From Pseudoalteromonas sp. S2755 (GTDB taxonomy: Bacteria; Pseudomonadota; Gammaproteobacteria; Enterobacterales; Alteromonadaceae), in the NCBI RefSeq assembly GCF_005886535.1, contig NZ_PNDS01000039.1, positions 1 through 55,192 of the forward strand: DNA of 55,192 nucleotides. Direction: 5' to 3'. Shown one piece after another: positions 38,270 to 48,763 of this stretch. The first letter of the stretch is position 1; the number at the start of each line of letters is the position of its first letter. Both the position numbers and the translations under genes were made by a program. Below the pieces are notes generated by a model. That model was given only the letters and a program-made list of their open reading frames with translations, was not told where the DNA came from and searched no databases.

Positions 38270-38450
38270 ATGCAATCCTTCTTTTGCGTTTACCCTTAAC
38301 AATAGTATTGGCACGATTGCTCGATTTCTCAAGAGCCTTAGCAGAAATTTATTACAAAAATTGGAAGGAAGCTGATTCTAATCAAAAAAATAAATAAGTA
38401 GAATTAGTGAGGCCTTTGATCTCAAATATATATTTATTAGAGCTCAGGCA

Positions 38451-38473
38451 CAAAAAAAGCCCTAATAAGGGCT
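38451..38473 (-). terminator. Terminator of DUF3718 gene
   Basis: On the minus strand AGCCCT, loop TATT, AGGGCT is followed by a run of seven T. It lies 26 nt after the stop. Confidence 0.88.
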
Positions 38474-38498
38474 CTTTCATATTGCGTAAACTTTACAA

Positions 38499-38870
38499 TT
38501 AAAGGCCTGCACGCTCTTTGATGACAGCGATCAATGCTGAACCACCGTGGTTTGACTCAGCCCATGCTAAATCTTTACCGTCTTCTAGCGCGCTTTTTGG
38601 AATACTTTTAATAATGTACTCGCCCGAATCGACTGCGTTGCTAGCAATTGCATGTCTAAGTAAGTTATTACCGTTGCACTGGATTGCATCGTAAACATTA
38701 CGCATTTTAAGGCGTGATGTTTTCAAAGCATTACGAATGCGATTTTTATCGTCCGCGGCGATATACTCACATATAGAAAGCGCCAACTGATCGTTTGCAC
38801 TTACTGGTTTGCTAAAAGAAAAAGCTGCAACAGCGATAGAAGCTGACAGTAGCACGGTAGTTAATTTCAT
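38499..38870 (-). CDS. DUF3718 family periplasmic protein
   Basis: This 123-aa protein has a signal peptide cleaved near VSA-NDQ. The mature part has a Cys pair (SICEYIAADD and AIQCNGNNLLRHAI) likely to form a disulfide, and conserved NLLRHA. It fits DUF3718, a small family found mainly in Shewanella, Vibrio and Pseudoalteromonas with no known role. It is monocistronic, with its own terminator, and lies upstream of hpf. Confidence 0.75.
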   Translation of the reverse strand: MKLTTVLLSASIAVAAFSFSKPVSANDQLALSICEYIAADDKNRIRNALKTSRLKMRNVYDAIQCNGNNLLRHAIASNAVDSGEYIIKSIPKSALEDGKDLAWAESNHGGSALIAVIKERAGL

Positions 38871-38949
38871 TACACAGACCCTTTAATACTTTATTCGTAG
38901 CATATAACTGGCTATATTTTAGCAACCTAAACAATTGTTAGCAAGAAAC

Positions 38950-39441
38950 TCATAGTTTTTTGTTCAGAGTTACGAATTTATAACTATGGTTATTTCTCTC
39001 ATCAGGTTTGTTACACTCAGTTTCAAGCACTTCCCATTCAGCAACTTGCTCGTAGTCAGGAAATTGAGTATCCCCATCAACTTCTAAATCGATGAAGGTC
39101 AAATAGAGCCGCTGAGCATAAGGTAAGAATATGTCATAAATATGACCACCGCCAATTATCATAATTTCGTCACTACCTTCAACTGCACTCAGTGCGGCTT
39201 CAGGCGAAGTGACCACTTCTATACCCTCTTTAGTGTAGCCAAGATTTCTAGATATCACTATGTTTCTACGGCCCGGCAGCGGCCTACCAATAGACTCAAA
39301 TGTTTTTCGACCCATAACTACAGGCTTACCTAGCGTAACCTTTTTGAAATGTTGAAGATCTGCAGGCAAGTGCCACGGCATATCGTTATCTTTTCCGATA
39401 ACACGGTTATTTGCCATCGCAGCTATCATTGAAATTACCAC
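38950..39441 (-). CDS. folA: Dihydrofolate reductase
   Basis: This 163-aa enzyme reduces dihydrofolate to tetrahydrofolate with NADPH. MIAAMANNRVIGKDNDMPWH gives the N-terminal strand, the Met20-loop region and the PWH segment. The catalytic acid is Asp in MPWHLPADL. The NADPH-site motifs VVMGRKTFESIGRPLPGR and IMIIGGGHIYD are intact. It starts at GTG 39441 with AAAGGTG upstream, or possibly the ATG 12 nt later. It completes a folate set with folE2, folB and folK elsewhere in the window. Confidence 0.96.
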   Translation of the reverse strand: MVISMIAAMANNRVIGKDNDMPWHLPADLQHFKKVTLGKPVVMGRKTFESIGRPLPGRRNIVISRNLGYTKEGIEVVTSPEAALSAVEGSDEIMIIGGGHIYDIFLPYAQRLYLTFIDLEVDGDTQFPDYEQVAEWEVLETECNKPDERNNHSYKFVTLNKKL

Positions 39442-39573
39442 AACGCACCTTTATAGTATTTTAGTATTAGTTTTCACACACAGTTAGCATGCAAGATGTT
39501 TGGTTAGTATATCACCTTCAACACAATTACGGCGAGAATACTGAGTTGAAGTAATATGAGATTCAAAGGGGCA

Positions 39574-39602
39574 TAAAAAAGGCCCATATAATAGGCCTCT
39601 AG
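39574..39602 (-). terminator. obgE terminator
   Basis: On the minus strand AGAGGCC, loop TATTATAT, GGGCCT is followed by TTTTTT, about 20 nt after the obgE stop. Confidence 0.85.
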
Positions 39603-39619
39603 AGTAAATTCAATGTAAC

Positions 39620-40780
<1,161 letters not shown>

Positions 40781-40841
40781 TTAAACTCTTTAACTCTGCC
40801 TGAATTCACTACATCATTATAGCAGCAGCGACAAATCGCTC

Positions 40842-40892
40842 CTAATACCAATTGTATTAATACGCCTTGATATAGCTAATTTGGTAATTGAT
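40842..40892. repeat. Repeat fragment with CAATTG terminal motif
   Basis: TAATACCAATTGTATTAAT closely matches the terminal inverted repeat of the copy at 53055-53147 (TAGCAATTGTATTAA / TACCAATTGCATTAA). A degenerate inverse, TTTGGTAATTGAT, ends about 45 nt later. It is likely a short or decayed member of the same family, in the rpmA-obgE gap. Confidence 0.5.
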
Positions 40893-40903
40893 GTGCTGAA
40901 AAC

Positions 40904-40931
40904 AAAAAACCCCGCCTAAGCGGGGTTTTTT
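40904..40931 (-). terminator. rplU-rpmA terminator
   Basis: AAAAAACCCCGC, loop (CTAA on plus, TTAG on minus), GCGGGGTTTTTT: a 12-bp symmetrical stem, 16 nt after the rpmA stop. Confidence 0.93.
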
Positions 40932-40946
40932 AGTATTTAATACCGA

Positions 40947-41204
40947 TTACTCAGCAACGATGCTAACGTATTTACGGTTTAAAGGACCTTTCTGCTCAAA
41001 AACAACTTTACCGTCTGCTTTTGCGAAGATTGTGTGGTCTTTACCGATACCTGCGTTAGTACCTGCGTGGAAACGTGTACCACGCTGACGAACGATGATG
41101 TTACCCGCTAAAACTGACTCGCCACCAAAACGTTTAACACCTAAGCGTTTACTTTCTGAATCGCGACCGTTACGAGTACTACCAGCTGCCTTCTTATGTG
41201 CCAT
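40947..41204 (-). CDS. rpmA: 50S ribosomal protein L27
   Basis: This 85-aa protein begins [20 protein letters not shown], whose N-terminal tail reaches the peptidyl-transferase centre. It contains [13 protein letters not shown], and the length equals that of E. coli L27. It lies 19 nt after rplU, and the two are co-transcribed. Confidence 0.98.
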   Translation of the reverse strand: MAHKKAAGSTRNGRDSESKRLGVKRFGGESVLAGNIIVRQRGTRFHAGTNAGIGKDHTIFAKADGKVVFEQKGPLNRKYVSIVAE

Positions 41205-41223
41205 CTCTCTGTACCTCTAAAAA

Positions 41224-41535
41224 TTAAGCGCTAATGCCAGTGATTTTAACTTCAGTGAACCACTGACGGTGGCCCATCTGCTTACGAGAATGCTTACGAC
41301 GTCTAAACTTAACAATCTTAATCTTCTCGCCACGACCGTGAGATACAACTTCAGCTGTAATTTTACCACCGTTAACAAACGGTGCACCGATCTCGATCTT
41401 TTCACCATCAGCAATTAGAAGTACTGAATCAAATTCAACTGCTGCACCAGTTTCAACGTTTAGCTTTTCTAAACGAATTGTTTGACCTTCAGTCACACGG
41501 TGCTGTTTACCACCACTTTGGAAAACCGCGTACAT
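41224..41535 (-). CDS. rplU: 50S ribosomal protein L21
   Basis: This 103-aa protein is identical in length to E. coli L21 and binds 23S rRNA. It starts [20 protein letters not shown], and the C terminus has the basic [20 protein letters not shown] segment. ATG 41535 has GGAG 6 nt upstream. It is first in the rplU-rpmA operon; a good promoter lies 62-90 nt upstream. Confidence 0.98.
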   Translation of the reverse strand: MYAVFQSGGKQHRVTEGQTIRLEKLNVETGAAVEFDSVLLIADGEKIEIGAPFVNGGKITAEVVSHGRGEKIKIVKFRRRKHSRKQMGHRQWFTEVKITGISA

Positions 41536-41596
41536 AATTAACTCCGTCTGTGCGCCCTCAAATCGACGCAACTTAATATTCTTCAATAGGGCGCGA

Positions 41597-41625
41597 AGTT
41601 TACGCTAATGCGTATCTTGGCGCAA
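41597..41625 (-). promoter_or_regulatory. rplU promoter
   Basis: On the minus strand TTGCGC (41620-41625) and TAAACT (41597-41602) are separated by exactly 17 nt. This predicts a start near 41590 and a leader of about 55 nt. Confidence 0.65.
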
Positions 41626-41953
41626 GAGTAAATTTGAAGAAAGTGAATAAAATTTAGCTCGTATGAGGGCAATAAAATATTTTCCCCTATTCTAGTCAAA
41701 AAAATGTCAAAGCCAAGCTCTTTTTTCTCTCAATTCATCAGACAATAAGCGAATCTATAGTTTACCTAATATAGTACCAAAATGAGAATTCACCGTACCT
41801 ATTTCAGCCTTTACGCAACCATTAAAAGCACAAAAAGTAAGCATAAAAACGTTTTTTTATAAGCAACTACGACAATTTATCGAGTCGATGATTTTTTTGT
41901 AGTACAATCGCCAAGTTTATTCATTTTCGGTTAATAGATTGGCTCGGAGCGCA
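41626..41953. other. Divergent intergenic region rplU / ispB
   Basis: This AT-rich stretch of 328 bases holds no gene that I can see. It contains a -10-like TACAAT at 41903-41908 for ispB, without a clear -35, and the GGAG ribosome-binding site of ispB at its end. I see no repeat or structured leader. Confidence 0.6.
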
Positions 41954-42925
41954 ATGGATATAAAAACTATCCAAAATTTGGTTGAGCAAGATATGCTTGA
42001 CGTCAACCAACTTATTCATAAACAAATGCAATCTGATGTTGCACTTGTAAAACAGCTAGGTTTATACATTGTAAATAGCGGAGGAAAACGTATCCGCCCA
42101 ATGTTAGCCCTTTTGGCCGCGCGAGCATTAGGTTACGAAGGTGATAAACATATCACGCTAGCGACAATTGTAGAGTTTATTCACACAGCAACTTTACTCC
42201 ATGATGACGTGGTTGATGAGTCGGCGCTGCGCCGTGGAGAACCAACCGCAAATGCAGAATTTGGAAATGCGGCAAGCGTATTGGTTGGTGATTTTATCTA
42301 CACTCGCTCGTTCCAGTTGATGGTTGGTCTTGGAAATATGGAAGTCATGCAGATCCTAGCGGATGCAACCAATATTATCGCTGAGGGCGAAGTGTTACAG
42401 CTAATGAACTGTAATGACCCAGATACAACCGAAAAGAGTTATATGCAGGTTATTTACAGTAAAACGGCAAAGCTATTTGAAGCTGCTACTTTACTACCCG
42501 CTGTAGTGTTACAGCAATCAGACGAAATTAAAACAGCACTCAAGCTCTACGGTATGCATTTAGGCACAGCCTTCCAGCTTGTAGACGATATTCTTGACTA
42601 TAGTGCTAACGCAGAGTTGCTGGGCAAGAATATTGGCGATGACCTCGCCGAGGGGAAACCTACGCTTCCACTTATTTATGCGATGCAGCATGCAAATGCC
42701 CAGCAAACAGCCCAGATCAGAACAGCAATAGAAAGTGGTAATGGACTTGATTATCTTGAAGATATTTTAGCAACACTAGCCGAGACCAAAGCACTTGACT
42801 TCACGATGGCCAAAGCCCAAGAAGAAGCCCAAAAAGCAATTGCACAATTGAGCGTTTTACCTGATTCAGTACATAAAGAAGCGCTTATAGGACTAGCTAA
42901 ACTTTCTGTGGATAGAGAGTATTAA
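41954..42925 (+). CDS. ispB: Octaprenyl (polyprenyl) diphosphate synthase IspB
   Basis: This 323-aa trans-prenyltransferase makes the ubiquinone side-chain precursor from FPP and IPP. The two Asp-rich motifs are LLHDDVVDESALRRG (about residue 84) and LVDDILDY (about 211). Length equals that of E. coli IspB (323 aa). ATG 41954 has GGAG at good spacing; an earlier TTG in frame does not. The product feeds UbiA, encoded in the same window. It ends at a strong terminator. Confidence 0.95.
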   Translation: MDIKTIQNLVEQDMLDVNQLIHKQMQSDVALVKQLGLYIVNSGGKRIRPMLALLAARALGYEGDKHITLATIVEFIHTATLLHDDVVDESALRRGEPTANAEFGNAASVLVGDFIYTRSFQLMVGLGNMEVMQILADATNIIAEGEVLQLMNCNDPDTTEKSYMQVIYSKTAKLFEAATLLPAVVLQQSDEIKTALKLYGMHLGTAFQLVDDILDYSANAELLGKNIGDDLAEGKPTLPLIYAMQHANAQQTAQIRTAIESGNGLDYLEDILATLAETKALDFTMAKAQEEAQKAIAQLSVLPDSVHKEALIGLAKLSVDREY

Positions 42926-42953
42926 TTGTCCCCTAGCAGTTTATGAGCTATAA

Positions 42954-42978
42954 AAAGGTCGCTGATGCGACCTTTATT
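42954..42978. terminator. ispB terminator overlapping yggX stop
   Basis: AAAGGTCGC, loop TGAT, GCGACCTTT, then ATTTTT. The right arm runs into the yggX stop codon (TAA, 42974-42976), so it can serve both convergent genes. Confidence 0.88.
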
Positions 42979-43246
42979 TTTCTGGTGGTCTGTAGCCTTC
43001 AATTTCGACTTCTTTATCTTCAAACAAAAAGCCGACCATCTGCTCTTCAAGCATTTGCCTATGCTCAGGATCCATCATATTAAGATGCTTTTCGTTAATT
43101 AGCATGGTTTGCTTATGTTGCCATTGCTGCCAAGCTTCTTTGGAGATATTATTAAATATACGTTCACCAACTTCTCCTGGATACAGTTGAAAATCCAGTC
43201 CAGGCGCTTCCTTTTGTAACTTTTGACAAAATACCGTACGTGCCAT
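42974..43246 (-). CDS. yggX: Probable Fe(2+)-trafficking protein YggX
   Basis: This 90-aa protein (E. coli YggX is 91 aa) begins [19 protein letters not shown], with the conserved Cys7 linked to oxidative protection of Fe-S clusters. It includes [17 protein letters not shown]. It follows mutY by 65 nt on the same strand; MutY carries an Fe-S cluster, and the mutY-yggX pairing is conserved in gammaproteobacteria and suggests co-transcription. Confidence 0.95.
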   Translation of the reverse strand: MARTVFCQKLQKEAPGLDFQLYPGEVGERIFNNISKEAWQQWQHKQTMLINEKHLNMMDPEHRQMLEEQMVGFLFEDKEVEIEGYRPPEK

Positions 43247-43311
43247 GAGTATCTACCTCTTCAATTTTAATCGTGCACTCAATGAGAGTCAGCACCAGTG
43301 ATAGTGTCAGT

Positions 43312-44373
43312 TTACCCTATTGCGGTTAATACTTTAACCAACTTTTTAGTCGGTGCAGCGAGCCCAACCTCTGGCGGGTTATGAGTATCGAACCACAACA
43401 GTTGCTGATCATGTACACAATCTGGCATGCTTTTTACTTCCACAACCACGGGGGTAATAGTTAACTCAAAATGCGTAAAAATATGCACAAAGGGTTCAAG
43501 TGTATTTGTACATTCAAGTTTAAGTTCTTGCTGCTTAATAAACTCGTCTAATTCATTTCGCTCTGCAAACTCAAAAAAGCCGAATAACCCACCCCATATT
43601 CCACTTGAAGGGCGCTTCTCCATCAGCACTTTATCACCACATTTAATTATTAAGTGGTGAGTACGCTTTTTTGGTTTCTCTTTCTTGGGTTTGGGATTGG
43701 GAAATTCTTTAACACGATTATTTTTGAACGCCGAACATTCCTCAACAAGTGGGCAAACATCACAGTTTGGTTTACTTCTAGTACACACGCCTGAACCTAA
43801 ATCCATCATAGCCTGATTAAACGCTCTTACATCACCGCTTGGCGTGACGGCATCACTCAAAGACCATAACTGATTTTCGACCTTTTTTACTCCGTACCAG
43901 CCCTCAACCATATAAAACCGAGCCAGTACCCGCTTAACATTACCATCGAGTATCGGATGATGCTGACCAAGCGCAAGAGAGAGTATCGCGCCTGCGGTAG
44001 AGCGACCAATGCCCGGTAAGTCCATCACCGCTTCTAACGTTCGTGGGAATTCACCGTTATAGCTATCTCTGACCACCTTTGCAGCTTTATGAAGGTTCCT
44101 TGCTCTGGCGTAATAACCAAGCCCAGTCCAATGGTGTAATACTTCATCTTCCGGTGCATCGGCCAATGCAATTACTGTTGGGAAGCGCGCCATAAAGCGC
44201 TCAAAATAAGGAATAACTGTAGTTACTTGAGTTTGCTGTAACATCACCTCAGAAATCCATACTTTATACGGTGTTTTTCCGAGTTGCCACGGCAGTGTTT
44301 TTCTACCATGAAGGTGATACCAAGACACAACTTGCTCACCAAACCATTTAGCTTGTTGCTGGCTAACTTTCAT
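43312..44373 (-). CDS. mutY: Adenine DNA glycosylase MutY
   Basis: This 353-aa base-excision enzyme removes adenine opposite 8-oxoguanine. The helix-hairpin-helix and catalytic region is [18 protein letters not shown] followed by [10 protein letters not shown], with catalytic Asp. The 4Fe-4S cluster ligands are [17 protein letters not shown] near residues 196-212. A C-terminal NUDIX-like domain (about 230-350) recognises 8-oxoG. It is divergent from trmB, as in E. coli. Confidence 0.96.
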   Translation of the reverse strand: MKVSQQQAKWFGEQVVSWYHLHGRKTLPWQLGKTPYKVWISEVMLQQTQVTTVIPYFERFMARFPTVIALADAPEDEVLHHWTGLGYYARARNLHKAAKVVRDSYNGEFPRTLEAVMDLPGIGRSTAGAILSLALGQHHPILDGNVKRVLARFYMVEGWYGVKKVENQLWSLSDAVTPSGDVRAFNQAMMDLGSGVCTRSKPNCDVCPLVEECSAFKNNRVKEFPNPKPKKEKPKKRTHHLIIKCGDKVLMEKRPSSGIWGGLFGFFEFAERNELDEFIKQQELKLECTNTLEPFVHIFTHFELTITPVVVEVKSMPDCVHDQQLLWFDTHNPPEVGLAAPTKKLVKVLTAIG

Positions 44374-44511
44374 AAACCTGACTAGTACTTGCTACAAAAG
44401 CCGCCAGTGTAATCACAATTGCTTTAATAGTCACCACGTAAAATTTCACTCTATACTTGTTTATTGCCAACTGAATGACGATAATGTGCGACCAATTTCA
44501 CGAGCATAGAA

Positions 44512-45243
44512 ATGACCATGAACGAATCAAGCAAAAGTGCGCTCGAACAGGCGCAGGAAGAAGGCAAGTACATCAGAAAAGTGCGTAGCTTTGTTAAGCG
44601 TGAAGGACGTCTTACTAAAGGCCAAGCAGCATCGCTAGAAAAGTGCTGGCCAACGATGGGACTGGAGCATCAGCAAGGCTTACTAGACTTTACACAAGTA
44701 TTTGGCAACAGCAATGAAGTCGTTCTTGAGATTGGATTTGGTATGGGTAAGTCGCTCGTTGAGATGGCAAAAAATAACCCACAACAAAACTTTATTGGCA
44801 TAGAAGTACACCGTCCAGGTGTAGGTGCTTGCTTGATGGATGCAGATGAACAGGGCATCACTAACTTACGTGTTTTTGAACATGATGCAGTTGAAATCTT
44901 AGCGGATTGTATCGCAGATGGCAGCCTTGCTAAATTACAGCTATTCTTCCCTGATCCATGGCATAAAAAACGTCACCACAAACGTCGTATTGTACAACTG
45001 GAATTTGCTGAAAAAATACGCCAAAAGCTTAAAGTAGGTGGCGTGTTCCATATGGCAACTGACTGGGAAAATTATGCCGAGCATATGCTTGAAGTGATGA
45101 GTGCAGCTCCTGGCTATAAAAACCAGTCGCAAAGCAATGACTATGTTCCTCGCCCAGATTTTAGACCGCTTACTAAGTTTGAACAACGAGGCCATCGTTT
45201 AGGTCATGGCGTTTGGGACTTAATGTTCGAGCGTATTAGCTAA
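44512..45243 (+). CDS. trmB: tRNA (guanine-N7-)-methyltransferase TrmB
   Basis: This 243-aa SAM-dependent enzyme makes m7G46 in tRNA. The SAM motif [15 protein letters not shown] lies near residue 70. The catalytic segment [18 protein letters not shown] is near 144-161, and the C-terminal [17 protein letters not shown] is typical. It starts at ATG 44512 or 44518. It is divergent from mutY and followed by rsmC after 79 nt with no clear terminator, so the two RNA methyltransferases may share a transcript. Confidence 0.96.
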   Translation: MTMNESSKSALEQAQEEGKYIRKVRSFVKREGRLTKGQAASLEKCWPTMGLEHQQGLLDFTQVFGNSNEVVLEIGFGMGKSLVEMAKNNPQQNFIGIEVHRPGVGACLMDADEQGITNLRVFEHDAVEILADCIADGSLAKLQLFFPDPWHKKRHHKRRIVQLEFAEKIRQKLKVGGVFHMATDWENYAEHMLEVMSAAPGYKNQSQSNDYVPRPDFRPLTKFEQRGHRLGHGVWDLMFERIS

Positions 45244-45322
45244 ACAACCCCTCTTTATTATGGAGCGGCTCAACAAGCTGCTTCATGCCCATCTATTTGA
45301 GTACATTCACTAGGAGCTAGCG

Positions 45323-46351
45323 TTGCAGTTTACCAACCCGAGTTTATTACTACTTCGTAACGAAGAAGAGCTTATTGCCAACAATATTCTGGTTATTAAC
45401 CATCAGCGCGATGGCTTCCTACGTGAATTAAAAGCGCTTAATCCAAATTCGACAATTCATGCGTTTAGTTTCGATTTTGCAGACCACCTGCACGCCGATA
45501 AAGTCGCCGATGTTAAGAGCTATGTAGATCATCAACTACCCCAACTACAGGACATTGATTTAGTTATTTATTATTACCCTAAGTCAAAACCCGAAGCGCA
45601 AATGGTATTTGATAATATCCGCCGCTTGAGCACAGCTGAAACTAGGTTACTCGTTGTTGGCGAAAACAAAAGTGGGGTGAAGAGTGCGGAGAAACAACTT
45701 AAAGATCACGCCGCACACTGTTATAAATTAGAAAGCGCAAAACACTGCATTTTATATGAATTTGATAAGCTTACTGCCAACCCAAGTTTTGATGTAAGCC
45801 ATTATGTACAGACATTTTCGGTGCGTATCGCCAAAACCGAGTTTACTGCCGCAAGTTTGCCTGGTGTATTTAATCATGGGAAACTCGACGCTGGTACTCA
45901 ACTATTACTAGAAAATGTCACCCTTCCCTATAAAGGTAAAGTGTTAGATTTTGGCTGCGGTGCAGGGCTTATTGCCTGCTACGCCTTATTGAACAGCCCA
46001 ACACTTAAATTCACCTGTTTAGATGTCAATGCACTTGCACTGTTTGCCACGCAGCAGACCCTAGCTTTAAACAACCTCAGTGCAACCTTGCTACTTAGCG
46101 ATGGTTTGAATGAATTGAGCGGTAAATTCAACCTTATTTTGAGCAACCCTCCATTTCATACGGGCCTTTCAACAGATTATGATATTGCAGAGCAATTTCT
46201 ACATAACATCAAGCGTCATATGGATACCAAGTCTAATATTCAGCTGGTTGCCAATAGCTTCTTAAAATACCCTCCTATTTTAGAAGCTCAGTTTGAACAG
46301 TTTGAGGTTGTCACTAAAAACACTAAATTCGCCATCTACAAAGCGCAATAG
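45323..46351 (+). CDS. rsmC: 16S rRNA m2G1207 methyltransferase RsmC
   Basis: The 342-aa protein (E. coli RsmC is 343 aa) has a degenerate N-terminal domain (about 1-155) and a C-terminal Rossmann methyltransferase. The SAM site is LDFGCGAGLIACYAL near residue 210 and the catalytic motif is LSNPPFHTG near 272. It starts at TTG 45323 with TAGGAG upstream. It methylates G1207 of 16S rRNA in assembled 30S subunits. Confidence 0.94.
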   Translation: MQFTNPSLLLLRNEEELIANNILVINHQRDGFLRELKALNPNSTIHAFSFDFADHLHADKVADVKSYVDHQLPQLQDIDLVIYYYPKSKPEAQMVFDNIRRLSTAETRLLVVGENKSGVKSAEKQLKDHAAHCYKLESAKHCILYEFDKLTANPSFDVSHYVQTFSVRIAKTEFTAASLPGVFNHGKLDAGTQLLLENVTLPYKGKVLDFGCGAGLIACYALLNSPTLKFTCLDVNALALFATQQTLALNNLSATLLLSDGLNELSGKFNLILSNPPFHTGLSTDYDIAEQFLHNIKRHMDTKSNIQLVANSFLKYPPILEAQFEQFEVVTKNTKFAIYKAQ

Positions 46352-46363
46352 TTTACTAACTCT

Positions 46364-46394
46364 AAGGTTTACTTGCCTATATCAGGTAAACCTT
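46364..46394 (+). terminator. Hairpin after rsmC
   Basis: AAGGTTTAC (46364-46372) and GTAAACCTT (46386-46394) form a perfect 9-bp stem with further pairing inside (TTGCC/TCAGG region). No T-run follows, so intrinsic termination is unsure. Confidence 0.5.
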
Positions 46395-46423
46395 AACTCA
46401 ACCCCACCTTTTATCTTTTCATT

Positions 46424-46452
46424 TTCAAAGATTTGCTCTACTTTATTATAAT
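46424..46452 (+). promoter_or_regulatory. Putative promoter of histidine kinase-yfiR operon
   Basis: TTCAAA (46424-46429), 17-nt spacer, perfect TATAAT (46447-46452), 63 nt upstream of the kinase ATG. Confidence 0.55.
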
Positions 46453-46515
46453 GAGTTATTGGATCTCAAAAGCTCTGTAGCCACAGCTAAGGCTGATCAT
46501 ACAGCTGGAATAAGA

Positions 46516-48138
46516 ATGAGTAAGCAATTAACAAAAACAAGCATAAGAAAAGTATTGATCAGCGCAGTGATGCTTGTAACCGCGCTGTGCCTCTCTTTAT
46601 CCATATCTATTTCCACTTACCTCGATGTAAAAGAACAAAAACAACTTATCATCAACAAAATAGAGATGATAGCCGACATCGTTGCGTTCAACTCTCAGAT
46701 CACAATTTTATTCGATGATCGGAAAACCGAAGATGCACGCCTTAAGTCTTTCCAAAATGTAGATATCATCAAAAATATCCATATTTATGCTATGGATGAT
46801 GTAACCAATAGTCCGGTATTTTTCACCAGCTATAATGCTAGTCGTACGCCGCCAGTGCCACTCAAAGTGAATCAAATAGAGGAGTTAAAAATCCCGAAGG
46901 TCTCGGAAGATTATATTGAATTGATTAAACCTGTAATTTATGAGGGCAATATTGAAGGTTACGTTTATGTTCGCGGGGGACTTGAGCGGCTTTCTAACTA
47001 TATTAATAAAAAAATACTGGTAGATATTGCACTCACCTTGTTTGTCCTTGTTCTTGTTTTACTCGTATCTAGGGGGATCCAAAAGCGCATCGCTACGCCA
47101 ATTGAAGAACTTTCCTCACTACTGCAAGACGTTTCCAAAAATCATAATTATAGTGCCAGAGCGCCAGGCAGCAATATCTCAGAATTAAATGTACTGGCTA
47201 ATAACTTAAATATTATGCTTGCGCGCACCGAAAACCAGCTTGAGCGTCATAAAGCCGATAAGCAAGAAATAAAACAACTAAATCAGAGCTTAGAAGAAAA
47301 AGTGAATCAGCGCACGATTGCCCTACGAGAAGCCAATCAAGAATTACTGAACGCTTTAGAGCGAATGCATCAATACCAGAACCAAATCATCGAGAACGAA
47401 AAAATGGCCTCGCTGGGGCAAATGGTGGCCGGTGTTGCCCACGAGGTAAATACCCCTATCGGTTTGGGGATCACAGGTTCTACGCTGTTAAGAGATAAAT
47501 TATCCGATATTCGCGAAGCGTTTCAAACAAAGTCTCTGACTTCCAAGCAGTTAGAGCGCTTTGTTAGCGATGGAATTGAAAATCTTGATCTCATCTACCG
47601 CAACCTAAACCGAGCGGCTGAGCTAGTTTCTAGCTTTAAACGCCTTGCCGTAAGTCAAGATCTGGAAGTGAACTCACGAATAGATTTGTCAAACCTACTT
47701 ACTGAAGTCGTAGCATCTATGCGAGCTGAACTCTCCACAAAGCAACCTGAAGTGACTATTGACTGTGACTCTGGACTTGCAATCGAAAGTAAAGCAGGAC
47801 CATTACAACAAGTGCTAGAGCAGCTTATATCTAATTCCTTACTCCACGGCTTTAAAGACCAACAAAACAATTCCATTTCAATTACTGTGAAACCATCAAT
47901 GGGACAACTTGCTATTGAATATGCGGACAACGGAATGGGTGTACCCAAAGCAATTAAAAAACGCATCTTCGATCCGTTTGTTACAACTCGTAGAGGTGAG
48001 GGAGGAAGCGGCCTAGGTATGCACTTGGTTTATAACCTAGTAACCCAAGCACTGGGAGGCTCGATCACTTTAGATGAAGAGTTTAGCCAAGGAGCTAAAT
48101 TTATTATAACTCTTCCTCTTTCGGGTAATCTAAAATGA
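46516..48138 (+). CDS. CHASE8-like sensor histidine kinase (YfiN-type sensor, kinase output)
   Basis: The 540-aa inner-membrane protein has TM1 (about 13-33), a periplasmic domain (34-163), TM2 (about 168-186), HAMP (about 188-240), a coiled coil (240-290), HisKA with His309 in GVAHEVNTPIG, and HATPase (N-box NSLLHG, G1 YADNGMGV, G2 GGSGLGMHL). The periplasmic part reads IVAFNSQITILFDDRKTEDA, the hallmark pattern of CHASE8, the sensor of the diguanylate cyclase YfiN. ATG 46516 has GGAATAAG upstream. It overlaps the YfiR-like gene by ATGA. No dedicated response regulator is adjacent; arcA, 626 nt downstream, has its own promoter. Confidence 0.85.
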   Translation: MSKQLTKTSIRKVLISAVMLVTALCLSLSISISTYLDVKEQKQLIINKIEMIADIVAFNSQITILFDDRKTEDARLKSFQNVDIIKNIHIYAMDDVTNSPVFFTSYNASRTPPVPLKVNQIEELKIPKVSEDYIELIKPVIYEGNIEGYVYVRGGLERLSNYINKKILVDIALTLFVLVLVLLVSRGIQKRIATPIEELSSLLQDVSKNHNYSARAPGSNISELNVLANNLNIMLARTENQLERHKADKQEIKQLNQSLEEKVNQRTIALREANQELLNALERMHQYQNQIIENEKMASLGQMVAGVAHEVNTPIGLGITGSTLLRDKLSDIREAFQTKSLTSKQLERFVSDGIENLDLIYRNLNRAAELVSSFKRLAVSQDLEVNSRIDLSNLLTEVVASMRAELSTKQPEVTIDCDSGLAIESKAGPLQQVLEQLISNSLLHGFKDQQNNSISITVKPSMGQLAIEYADNGMGVPKAIKKRIFDPFVTTRRGEGGSGLGMHLVYNLVTQALGGSITLDEEFSQGAKFIITLPLSGNLK

Positions 48139-48656
48139 GGTTGATTAATCTAGTTATTTTGCTTTTATTTGTCTCGGTAAATACAACTGCAAAGTCACCA
48201 GACCAAGTTCGTTCTGCTTTTCTCTATCAGATGGCAAAATTCGTCGAGTTTCCCGACGAAAATACAAAGACTAGTATTCAATTTTGCTTCTATTCACTTA
48301 AGTCAGGACCAGCTTCTGAACTAAAAAGTGCAACAAAGCTAAATGTGCGAGGTAAACCAATTAAGCTCGTAGAAGCAAAAAAAACGTGGAGTTATAGGGA
48401 ACTTTCCAGTGCTTGCGATATCACATACATTGATGAAACTAGCGAAAATGATATACTGTCCGCTTGGACCGATACAATAGAGTCAAACATGTTGACCGTG
48501 GGCGAAAGTATTGAGTTTTTAGAAAGAGGCGGGATTGCTTCTTTGGTCCAAGAAGGGAGCAAAATTCGACTGTATATAAATAAGCAAGCACTAGAAAAAC
48601 AGTACTTCATCGTGCGCTCAAGGCTGCTTGCCGTATCCAAGTTTCATCCCAACTGA
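48135..48656 (+). CDS. YfiR-like periplasmic protein (DUF4154)
   Basis: This 173-aa secreted protein has a signal peptide (about 1-19, NTTA-K). The YfiR fold is suggested by VRSAFLYQMAKFVEFPDE and by the Cys pair Cys51 (QFCFYS) and Cys94 (SSACDITYID), equivalent to a disulfide known in Pseudomonas YfiR. It ends IRLYINKQALEKQYFIVRSRLL, also typical. YfiR represses YfiN by binding its periplasmic domain. Here it is coupled by ATGA to a kinase that carries that sensor type, so it likely modulates the kinase. Confidence 0.87.
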   Translation: MRLINLVILLLFVSVNTTAKSPDQVRSAFLYQMAKFVEFPDENTKTSIQFCFYSLKSGPASELKSATKLNVRGKPIKLVEAKKTWSYRELSSACDITYIDETSENDILSAWTDTIESNMLTVGESIEFLERGGIASLVQEGSKIRLYINKQALEKQYFIVRSRLLAVSKFHPN

Positions 48657-48662
48657 TTTTAC

Positions 48663-48691
48663 TTGTTAACAATTGGATAAGCTCCTATAAT
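48663..48691 (+). promoter_or_regulatory. arcA promoter
   Basis: TTGTTA (48663-48668), 17-nt spacer, perfect TATAAT (48686-48691). It starts 7 nt after the YfiR-like stop and gives a leader of about 65 nt that includes the palindrome GTCCGGAC at 48718-48725. Confidence 0.65.
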
Positions 48692-48763
48692 CTTAAATAT
48701 TCGGATTTATTATATAAGTCCGGACACATTGTAAATTATATATTCCGAAAAGGTTAATTAATA

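Noticed and set aside
41536..41600. Ribosomal-protein leader RNA (autoregulatory) before rplU
   Set aside because: The leader is only about 55 nt and I see no stable conserved structure.
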